This document shows, one piece after another, positions 56,301-62,814 of a DNA stretch of 62,814 nt. The position numbers and the translations under genes are program-made. The DNA lies in the IMG/VR virus record IMGVR_UViG_3300042543_000362, positions 1 to 62,814 of that record; one strand, given 5' to 3'. Below the pieces are notes generated by a model, which searched no databases, was not told the origin of the DNA, and was given only the letters and a program-made list of their open reading frames with translations. The stretch is from a virus. Position 1 is the stretch's first letter, and each line of letters starts with the position of its first letter.

Positions 56301-56998
56301 CATTCCAGTTCGAGACCATCCCTCCCGATGAGCGCCCGGCACGGCGGATCAGCGTGAAGTGGCGCCAGGAGCGCAGCTCTACGAACCCCACCAGTCCGGG
56401 CCTGTTCCCTGAGGAGCGCGAGGTACTGGTACGTGAGGCGGCGCCCCACGGCAGCGACAGCCTGCCGATTGAGTCAATCAACCTGGCGGCGTTCTGCACC
56501 AACCGAAACCACGCCATTGACGTGGCGAAGTTCACGCTGAGGATGCGGAGATTCAGGGATCACACGATCCGCTTCAGGACCACCTACGACGGGCTGGAAG
56601 GCATCAGCACCGGCGTGGGGCCCGGCGATCTGATTCGGGTGGCAATGGACGTGACCACGTTCAACGAGTTCAACAACGGGGCAGTGCTGGGCAATGGCAC
56701 GGTGGTAAGCACCACGCCACTGGCCAACGGGACCTACGACGTGGTGAGCTGGGGCGGCAGCGGGGCAGTGAACGATGCCGGCACCCTGACAGTCACCAAC
56801 GGGCAGGGATCGCCAGCCGGGATCATGTTCACCGTGAAGCAGACCAGTACGCAGGTGCGGACCTATCAGATCAGCCGGATAACCCCGACCGAGGATGGCG
56901 TCTATGACATCGAAGCGGTGCACATGCCGATCAACAATGCGGGCGTCCTGTTGGTGGCGGCAGACTGGGATACAGCAGGCGCCTGGGTGATCCAATGA
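53327..56998 (+). CDS. central tail hub or host-specificity protein, gpJ-like
   Basis: I start it at ATG 53327, 1223 residues. A hydrophobic segment near 40-64 (QIVVLVTTAISIGAQLISVL) resembles lambda gpI and may mark a fused I-like domain. The rest fits a J-like hub with many beta domains: IGEPIPVVYANRETIGGVTY, and later NPKYGPDAVPDD and VKWRQERS. It forms the tail tip and contacts the host. Confidence 0.75.
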   Translation: MLPSDRYLAELLGLSDEQYELWRDEVRKRAAEAPKPAVTAGIVEFTAAQIVVLVTTAISIGAQLISVLLAPNAPRNRRTAELGQRQVQGRNQTSIESLAPRGGFDAVQDVAAIGEPIPVVYANRETIGGVTYGGVRVNATLLWSQIWSLGGSQMVRAVFMVGEGRLAGIDPNGFAIGDSTINTYDLGSSGANSSSARITIYHRPDGGRIRSADRIAGRAAANDIGNAENDGGADVFMARGLGNTYQAVFSATSKPSTSTTFGVYGLIGNNLGFKLNPQLRPQFTARLRPIGSSGNAIVACDIDQSVVVQRAKESAFYSTRSGVISGSFGLGDSFTYRLDRSSDYLTTFQSTQGGATWTSAVVMQSAPKIYEEDTEDRITGFDFAARMTVSSVTLGTDQVEVTATFDVDSVRTLLINEDAAAGQYLVEYLIEVDNGLTGQSRQTIQSRFNVTITVQKKGTDQYTFEGDVDEDSGPVNALTSPRRLQALIVFPIEGLDAAQETAADVASTVAGRQKAWDDAIVVGDLYKIGSALAICSGRSPGDRIFVSDSEDGAGGTGQTINATFSVVRAGTAATVSTGTITAAGTTSTTRQTATTAPHLLRCALGHVSTTNECRIIEAGIRSTLGIRIGGLCNCRDSLTLAEIDGRACLFRENDKIKRGQRINVDQYQSGVISTSEERYSFFRVSFREFGDGAFTQLAPCFGIRSGSDQPTFNYLRLEMPSLKRWELRFEPLTGWEIRSGTATGDLVILDAKLSGAVSGTSGGVTWRSSGEVVSRVRSQFTITTTRRDPSIGIPRPDENNYLDAWGKLAEAFVYEEAQTTAANGPEHEIVYISEIRENDAAPQYTGISLLGVNARSTFEWRQFSQLSLYVIGGTEVRRLLNSLTTGPSHLLPDLALDRLTNPKYGPDAVPDDLVKLANFQTAAQWCYDRKYFFDGGVIISQESPRQWIADTAGAMLLDFREVGGQYDLVPFISFGAVTHKALFTAGNIAKGTFQFETIPPDERPARRISVKWRQERSSTNPTSPGLFPEEREVLVREAAPHGSDSLPIESINLAAFCTNRNHAIDVAKFTLRMRRFRDHTIRFRTTYDGLEGISTGVGPGDLIRVAMDVTTFNEFNNGAVLGNGTVVSTTPLANGTYDVVSWGGSGAVNDAGTLTVTNGQGSPAGIMFTVKQTSTQVRTYQISRITPTEDGVYDIEAVHMPINNAGVLLVAADWDTAGAWVIQ

Positions 56999-57381
56999 CG
57001 GTTCAATTCCCCGAGATCCAACCCACCGGCCACGAGTTTGGCGAGCCGGACTTCCCTGTGACCGAGATGCGCTCACAGTCCGGCGTGCGGTCGGTGCGTC
57101 AGTGGGGCGACCGCGCCAGCGATGCGCCGATGACTCTGGAGTTCGCCAACATCACCCAGGCGGCCTATGCGCAGATCAGAGCGGCGCACACGGCAGCACG
57201 GGGCAAGGTGTTCGACGTGACGTTCCCTGCGATCGTTGGCAAGAATCTCACCGATGTGGACCTGTTCAATCCCGGTCCTGGCCTGAAGTGGTACTGGGCC
57301 AGCCCCCCTGAGGGCAGCCGTGTGCAGGGCGGCCGGCGGATCACCTGCCGGTGCACATTCAGGGCCGAGCTTAGACTGTAG
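56995..57381 (+). CDS. minor tail protein, gpM-like
   Basis: The 128-residue protein starts MTVQFPEIQPTGHEFGEPDF and has SGVRSVRQWGDRASDAPMTL, a beta-rich pattern that resembles gpM-type proteins. It follows the hub gene, unlike in lambda. ATGA overlap. Confidence 0.5.
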   Translation: MTVQFPEIQPTGHEFGEPDFPVTEMRSQSGVRSVRQWGDRASDAPMTLEFANITQAAYAQIRAAHTAARGKVFDVTFPAIVGKNLTDVDLFNPGPGLKWYWASPPEGSRVQGGRRITCRCTFRAELRL

Positions 57382-57401
57382 GCAAAGGTCGAGGCCGCCC
57401 A

Positions 57402-57797
57402 ATGACTGTCCCCAACGCAACGCACGGAGAGGTGCGATTCCAGGGCCAGAAGGTGGCCAAGGTCCGCAGCATCAGCATGGAAACCCAGCGGCAGACGCTC
57501 GAGACGACCGGCGTCGGCGACATGGATGATGAGTTTGCCTACGGCAAGCGCACCACCAGCGGATCGGCCACGCTGCTCTACAAGACCGACGATCAGGCCA
57601 CGGTGAACCTGATGAATCGGATCTTTGATGATGGCGAGACGCCTGATGATCTGGTAATGACGATCTACAAGGGCGGCAGCAAGTCCATCTCCGGGCCGGC
57701 GCTGATCAATTCGCAGGGCATCGCCACCAGTGTGGGCGACAGCACCCAAGTCAGCATCTCGTTCGTGATCAACGGCAAGCCCAGCAAGGCGTTCTAA
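57402..57797 (+). CDS. tube-like tail protein (131 aa)
   Basis: The protein starts MTVPNATHGEVRFQGQKVAK. The pattern SGSATLLYKTDDQATVNLMN and IDQ-like QGIATSVGDSTQVSISFVIN resembles small tail tube proteins. A second tube-like protein after the hub suggests a tail-tip ring. Its stop overlaps the next start (TAATG). Confidence 0.5.
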   Translation: MTVPNATHGEVRFQGQKVAKVRSISMETQRQTLETTGVGDMDDEFAYGKRTTSGSATLLYKTDDQATVNLMNRIFDDGETPDDLVMTIYKGGSKSISGPALINSQGIATSVGDSTQVSISFVINGKPSKAF

Positions 57798-58840
57798 TGG
57801 CTGTCGAAGGCCGCAAGGGAATTGTTCAACTCAGCCGCGAATGGCCAGCCCCCACGGCGTTAGCCGATCAGCGGCTGCAGCGCGGCACCTCGCCGTCACT
57901 GGACCTGACCGACCTGGCGTTTCAGTCGGGCGATGAGGTGCTGCTGGTGGGGCTGCGCGGCGTGCCACTGGGCATCGGCACGAGCGGCTTCGCGCCATGC
58001 CCCAATGGCCATGCGTTCTGGACTGGCGGGCAGACCGCCGTGGGCCCTGCGCTGGCAGCACGGACTGCCGGCGGCACATTCTGGAGCGCCAATTCATCGG
58101 CAGCGTTCTGGGAGTCAGCAGCAACGGTCGGGTTTCAGCAGACCACCACGGCCTACATCCACCGCGATGAGATGGACGACGTGCGGTTCTACTCCACCGA
58201 GCTCGACGCGATCAATGGCGGCAGCCAGGGCCTTATCCCGCTGCGCAACGTGAGCCCCGGCCCAATGCTGATCCTGCCGGCCTCCAGCCGCTCCGGCTAC
58301 GTGGCCGCAGCGCTGGCTCTGCTGCAGGCCATCGAGGACCTGGAGATCCCCGATGGTGAGCAACCGGCTCAGAACCTGGCACCGGTGCCGCAGGTCTTGA
58401 GCGACACGGCAGCGGACGCGGAAGAGCGCGGCTGGCTGATGCAGTGCGATCTGACTGGGTGGGTGTTCGAGATGGACGCGGCCCAGTTGGACCAGGAAGC
58501 AATCGGCCAGGCGTTCGGTGAGTACGCCAAGGGTGCCTTGCGCGGCGCTGGATCGTTCAACGGGGAGATGGATCACAGCCGCGTAGTAGGGGAGCAGAGC
58601 GGCCTAGGAATGCTCCGGCTAATGTTGCTCACCAGCCAGGGAAGCAAGGCCCGAGCGCGGTTCCAGCTGGTGGACCAGCGCAACAGCAACGTGGCCACCC
58701 ACGTGCGAGAGCGGATCTTCTACGAAACCGACATCCTGCTGGGCAAGACGGCAGTGAACACCAGCGCCACCGATGTGATCCTGATCTCGGCGCAGTTCGT
58801 GGCGACCGGCCAGATCAGGCTGGCAAAGGAGGCTCCATAG
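57797..58840 (+). CDS. tail protein of unknown function (347 aa)
   Basis: The product starts MAVEGRKGIVQLSREWPAPT. A beta-rich protein with many Gly and Trp residues (GWLMQCDLTGWVFEMDAAQL). The position between hub and fibre suggests a fibre-attachment role. No family recognised. Confidence 0.55.
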   Translation: MAVEGRKGIVQLSREWPAPTALADQRLQRGTSPSLDLTDLAFQSGDEVLLVGLRGVPLGIGTSGFAPCPNGHAFWTGGQTAVGPALAARTAGGTFWSANSSAAFWESAATVGFQQTTTAYIHRDEMDDVRFYSTELDAINGGSQGLIPLRNVSPGPMLILPASSRSGYVAAALALLQAIEDLEIPDGEQPAQNLAPVPQVLSDTAADAEERGWLMQCDLTGWVFEMDAAQLDQEAIGQAFGEYAKGALRGAGSFNGEMDHSRVVGEQSGLGMLRLMLLTSQGSKARARFQLVDQRNSNVATHVRERIFYETDILLGKTAVNTSATDVILISAQFVATGQIRLAKEAP

Positions 58841-58872
58841 CCTGAGGGCAGGAATCGAGCCGGCGTAACCAG

Positions 58873-61800
58873 ATGAGCCAGCTGCAGCGGGCAGGGCAAA
58901 GCGGCGCCCTTGACGTGGCTGCCAGCCAGGCGGATGCAAAGGATCAGATCGCCGTCCTGATCGACATGCTCCGCCAGCTGGGCGGTAATGCCCGGGTGGT
59001 GGCGGGTGCGCTTGCGGTTGCTGACCCCCTGAATGCACCGTTCACCCTCTACGTTGATCCGTACATCGGCTCTGACCGGTTCGTTGGCGGCGCCTACAAC
59101 AGCCACGAAGCCGGCGCAACCGACGAAGAGGTAATCGCGCAGAAGCTGAGGCGAATCGAGCTGCAGCGCCTGGAGTGCGGCTACACCTCGGCGCGGCCGT
59201 TCAAGACAATCAACCGCGCCGCAATCGAAGCGGCGATCATCACCAGCAAGAACTGGTACACCTATTCAGACCCACGCGCTCACGTGGACTGCGTGACCAT
59301 CGTGCTGAGCGGTGGCGTCCACATCGTTCTGAACGACCCCGGCAGCGGCTCCACCAGCCTGGCGAGCTGGGGCACATCAAAAGATCCGACCCCGGCCGAG
59401 CTGATCGCGTTCAACCCCTCGACTGGTGGCGTGCTGCTGCCGCGTGGATGCTCAATGCGCGGGCTGGATCTGCGCAAGACCACCATCCGCCCGAACTGGG
59501 TGCCGGCGGTGGCGGATGAGGCCGCGGACTACAGCAACCGCCGCAGCATCCTGAAGGTCTCGGGCACGGGATTCTTCTTCGACTACACCGCAATGGACAA
59601 GATCGGCCATGCCGAATCTGTCCACCTGCTGGACGTGTTCCATCCCGCCAGCAAGGCAGAGCTCGACACGTTCTACGCCAAGATCCAATCTGCCGTTGGC
59701 ACTGGCGCCGACCTGGCGAGCGCCTTGCTAACGGCCCGGCCCAGTGAGCACGAGATCGTCGGCCCGATCGATCAGAGCCAGGCGCCCAGCTCGCAGTGGG
59801 ACACCACCAGGGGCGCCAGCTCGTACATCTTCAACGTGTCGGTCCGCTCCGACCACGGCATGGGCGGGGCGTTCTGGGATGGCAACAAGCTGAGCGGACT
59901 GCGCAGCATGGTGTGCGCCAACTTCACCGGCACCAACCAGCAGGCCGACATGCGCTGCTGGCAGGTCTATGAAGGCGGCAACTGGGTAAGCCTGACCAAC
60001 ACCCCGCAGGACTACCAGAAGTACATCAACGCAGCGCCCGACAATGTGCGCCGCAATCCTGCACGCCAGACCCGGCACATCTCGGCAATTAACAACGCCT
60101 ACATCCAAAAGGTTTCAATCTTCGGGATTGGCCAGTCTGAAGTGACGATGGTGGACTCCGGCGGGGAGATCACCGACAACGGCGGCAATAGCACGTTCGG
60201 CGGATGCTCTGCCCTCGCCAAAGGTTACAAGGGCTTCGCCTTCAACAAGGACAAGAACTGGGCGATCGGCCGGGTGCGGGTGCCGCTGAACCTCAGCGAG
60301 AAAACCTCCAACATCCGCCGCGTCGAACTGGGCGTGGTAGCTGCCGTAAGCAGCTCGACAATTACCCTAACCAACGGCCTGGCAATCGACCCGAGCAGCG
60401 CCACCAACCCGGCAGCGCTGCAGGCTCTGGGTTATTCGTTCGCCTCGGGCACCAGGATCTGGATCGATAACCCTGCTGGCGCTGACTGGCGGGCCACGCT
60501 GAGCAGCAGCGCCTGGAGCAGTTCTGCGCCGGCATCGATCGGCATCACCGCCGCCCCGCTGCAGTCGGGCACCAATGAAGCGCCGGGTAATGACGTGGTG
60601 GGCCGCCGGGTCTACATCCGCCGCGTAGTGGACACCCGCACTGTGGCCGAGCGGCGCTGCAGCCTAATCCTCAACAACACGGCGAGCGCCAGACTGCCGC
60701 AGCGAAATGCAGCGCTCCAGACCGACCCGGCTCGCAGCAACGGCGCGATTGGCCGTGTACTGGCCGGCGGCGGAGAGGAAGTGCTGCTGGTGACCGCATC
60801 TGGCACCGGGCCACTGCCTGGCTCGGGTGTACTGCGAACCGGTGAAATCACCATCCGCCGTGGCGCCGCGTCGAAAACCTACGCATCAGGCACGTACTAC
60901 CGCCAGGGAACGGTGGTAAAACACGCCGGCAAACACTGGCAGGCCACGCGCACATTCACCAGCTCCGGTGCATCGCCCGATCCGGCGTTCTGGGGCGAGA
61001 CGTTCGTTCACATGCCCTCGGACTTCAACCCTGAGGATTCGATCAGCCAAGAGGCGCCCATCCTGGTGCTCGACACCGACACCAGCGACGTTGACGATTC
61101 AACCACCCTGGGTATCAACTGGACCACGATCTGGACCAGCGCTGGCCCTGTGCGAGATCAGTATCGCACCGCCACGGACTACCTGGGCGGGTACGCCTTC
61201 CTGCGGGCGCTGGGGTTCACCGACGCCGCAGCCCACGCCGCTCTAGTGCCGCAAGCTGCCGGCAGTCGTGACCGCGACCCCAGCAGCGCAACAGACTTCC
61301 CCACGGCGCCATCTGGTGGTGCTGCGACGGGGCTGGGGAATTGGGCGGTGGAGTTTCGGCGGCCTTCGACGATCAGGCTCTACAACCACCAGTGGGAGTG
61401 GGCCGGTTTTGGCAACTACTCCAGGGCCATGCCTGCGGTGCAGGGCGATATGTCGGAGTTCAACAAGTTCACCTACTACTTCACTTCCGCAGCTGGCGGC
61501 CGGGTGGTGCCCAAGGGCAGCAACGAAGACGGCTTCGAGGTGACACCCAAGGGCCTCGAAGACATCGCCACGGGGGCCACCATCAGCCCTGAATCACTCG
61601 GCGGCCAGACGCTGGACGAGGCGCAAAGGACGGACTTTCCGAACGGCATCCAGGTGGGCAGCACGGCCCAGCTGCAGGACGTGGTGATCACCGGCACCGC
61701 CGAGTTCGGCAGCCAAGCACAGGCGAAGACCACCAGGGCTGGCGCGGTGGAGCTGGCCAGCATCGCCCAGCTGACCGAACTGCCTGGCACGGTCGCCAGT

Positions 61801-62814
61801 TCTGATGCAGCGCTGGAGGGCGCCCCGGAGGTGGTGACGATCGGCGGCCTGAACCGCTGGCGGCAGGCGCAACGGCTGATCAGCGCTGCCACCGGCACGA
61901 TCACGATCTACGTGCAATCCACGGCGGCAGACCGGACGCTCGATCAGATGTTCGACAGCCCGCCAACCGCGCCGGCCAATCCGATCCCGACCCTGGCGCG
62001 GGCGGCGGAGTACGCGAATGCTGTGATCGGCTCGGGCAACCAGACCGCAGAAATCAGGATCGCGCCGGGGCTCTACGACCCGGCGTCAGTGTGGCAGTGC
62101 AGCGTGGTGTTCAGGGCCAGCGATCCGACCCAGGCCGGCTGGCCGCTGATCTTCACCGAGACCGGCGACCCAGCCACCGCTGAGACCTGGTTTGACGGCT
62201 CGGGCTACGGCAACCTCACCACGCGGGTGAACTTCCGGGCATTCACGCTGCTGCTGCGCGACAACGCAAGCGCCGGAAATCAGCTGCACGTGAACACTAT
62301 CGGCCGGCAGATGCGCTGCCAGCGTAGCGTGGACTTCCGTGGCGGGTTCCACTTCCTAGGGGTGCCCGAGCTGATCAAGCTGGTGTCCGATGGCGCGATC
62401 ACCGCCGCACAATTCATCTCCGGCAGCGTCGCGCTTCCCAGTGGTGCATTCACCACCAACACCACTACGAACGTTGACACGTTCCTGAATCAGCTGAGGA
62501 TCAGCAATGGCCGCAACCCGTCCTACGACAGCTGGACCACCACACCGGTGCTGCAGCTGGAGGGCAACAGCACGGACGTGGCGGACCTGCGCGGGATCAT
62601 GTTCGGCCCGGCGCTGCCATCGCACAAGGAATCACTGGGCGCCACCCGTGCCCCGTACATCGCCACCAACGGCCTTGTGCAGCTGCGGTGGAGCAACATC
62701 TACCTGCGCGGAAGCGCCACTGTCACCAGTGCCGGTGCTGGCGTGACCAATGCCGTGCCGCTGTCTGGTGACGCGCACTACGGCTCCGCATCTGTTGCCA
62801 CTCCTTGGACCTGG
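58873..62814 (+). CDS. large tail fibre protein (3' partial)
   Basis: The frame is open to the right edge (1314 residues). Residues about 55-220 have DPYIGSDRFVGG, then GYTSARPFKTINRAAIEAAI and DVxHPASKAELD-type words, which I recall from long fibre proteins of marine cyanophages. The rest is beta-rich with Gly/Ser/Thr. CCATAGCCTGA lies 27 nt before the ATG. It likely continues at 2-400. The cyanophage link is from memory. Confidence 0.7.
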   Translation, partial: MSQLQRAGQSGALDVAASQADAKDQIAVLIDMLRQLGGNARVVAGALAVADPLNAPFTLYVDPYIGSDRFVGGAYNSHEAGATDEEVIAQKLRRIELQRLECGYTSARPFKTINRAAIEAAIITSKNWYTYSDPRAHVDCVTIVLSGGVHIVLNDPGSGSTSLASWGTSKDPTPAELIAFNPSTGGVLLPRGCSMRGLDLRKTTIRPNWVPAVADEAADYSNRRSILKVSGTGFFFDYTAMDKIGHAESVHLLDVFHPASKAELDTFYAKIQSAVGTGADLASALLTARPSEHEIVGPIDQSQAPSSQWDTTRGASSYIFNVSVRSDHGMGGAFWDGNKLSGLRSMVCANFTGTNQQADMRCWQVYEGGNWVSLTNTPQDYQKYINAAPDNVRRNPARQTRHISAINNAYIQKVSIFGIGQSEVTMVDSGGEITDNGGNSTFGGCSALAKGYKGFAFNKDKNWAIGRVRVPLNLSEKTSNIRRVELGVVAAVSSSTITLTNGLAIDPSSATNPAALQALGYSFASGTRIWIDNPAGADWRATLSSSAWSSSAPASIGITAAPLQSGTNEAPGNDVVGRRVYIRRVVDTRTVAERRCSLILNNTASARLPQRNAALQTDPARSNGAIGRVLAGGGEEVLLVTASGTGPLPGSGVLRTGEITIRRGAASKTYASGTYYRQGTVVKHAGKHWQATRTFTSSGASPDPAFWGETFVHMPSDFNPEDSISQEAPILVLDTDTSDVDDSTTLGINWTTIWTSAGPVRDQYRTATDYLGGYAFLRALGFTDAAAHAALVPQAAGSRDRDPSSATDFPTAPSGGAATGLGNWAVEFRRPSTIRLYNHQWEWAGFGNYSRAMPAVQGDMSEFNKFTYYFTSAAGGRVVPKGSNEDGFEVTPKGLEDIATGATISPESLGGQTLDEAQRTDFPNGIQVGSTAQLQDVVITGTAEFGSQAQAKTTRAGAVELASIAQLTELPGTVASSDAALEGAPEVVTIGGLNRWRQAQRLISAATGTITIYVQSTAADRTLDQMFDSPPTAPANPIPTLARAAEYANAVIGSGNQTAEIRIAPGLYDPASVWQCSVVFRASDPTQAGWPLIFTETGDPATAETWFDGSGYGNLTTRVNFRAFTLLLRDNASAGNQLHVNTIGRQMRCQRSVDFRGGFHFLGVPELIKLVSDGAITAAQFISGSVALPSGAFTTNTTTNVDTFLNQLRISNGRNPSYDSWTTTPVLQLEGNSTDVADLRGIMFGPALPSHKESLGATRAPYIATNGLVQLRWSNIYLRGSATVTSAGAGVTNAVPLSGDAHYGSASVATPWTW

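Noticed and set aside
1-62814. CRISPR array or insertion sequence
   Set aside because: I saw no regularly spaced repeats of CRISPR type, no transposase and no terminal inverted repeats.

Overview
The window looks like most or all of the genome of a lambda-like siphovirus with high GC (I estimate a little over 60%). The host is probably a cyanobacterium such as Synechococcus or Cyanobium. That host call rests on my recollection of cyanophage fibre proteins that resemble the large fibre at the right end and on a cyanobacterial-style sigma factor; it is inference, not a search result. I see no integrase, excisionase or CI-type repressor, so nothing here shows a temperate lifestyle. An open tail-fibre frame runs off the right edge, and a fibre-like C-terminus enters from the left edge just before the lysis genes. 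This suggests a circular or permuted genome cut inside one fibre gene.

Layout. (1) 1-4.6 kb, rightward: fibre end, small membrane proteins, a two-domain endolysin, an HNH nuclease and a metallophosphoesterase. (2) 4.7-13.1 kb, rightward: many small unknown proteins, several with a stereotyped promoter-hairpin-leader in front. A leftward sigma-70-type sigma factor (7036-8223) sits among them. (3) 13.1-26.4 kb, leftward: short overlapping genes, an RNA ligase, a DUF4942-type DNA methyltransferase and a tiny methyltransferase relic. The same strand carries SSB, a RecT-like annealing protein, a VRR-NUC nuclease and a superfamily 2 helicase. (4) 26.6-32.0 kb, rightward: a ribbon-helix-helix protein, a primase-helicase, an iteron-like repeat field that may be the origin, a low-GC nuclease, and a second copy of a small gene cassette also found at 5.7-6.1 kb. 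(5) 32.0-62.8 kb, rightward: packaging, head and tail genes in nearly lambda order. They are gpZ-like, small and large terminase, gpW-like, portal, protease-capsid fusion, connector, fibre, gpU-like, tail tube, G/GT chaperones with a programmed frameshift, tape measure, tip proteins, gpJ-like hub and the large fibre.

Genes are packed tightly, often with ATGA or TGATG overlaps, so most starts can be chosen from coupling. Replication and recombination genes (primase-helicase, SSB, RecT-like, VRR-NUC, helicase) make a self-contained set. The virion genes form one long late unit, broken by what look like inserted cargo genes: an HNH gene before the terminase, and four moderate-GC genes between the tail chaperones and the tape measure.

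The most unusual feature is regulatory. About ten intergenic sites share a promoter-like pattern (YSCSAR-type box, exactly 16 bp, then TAnnnT). Many are followed by a hairpin and then CACTCGCCA or CACTCGCTA a few bases before the start codon. Together with the phage's own sigma factor, whose region 4 is degenerate, this suggests a dedicated regulon. Other points worth checking are the 15-copy GTTCC/GGAAC field, the 46-residue methyltransferase relic, two apparent -1 frameshifts in leftward genes, and a peptidoglycan-hydrolase-like segment inside the tape measure.
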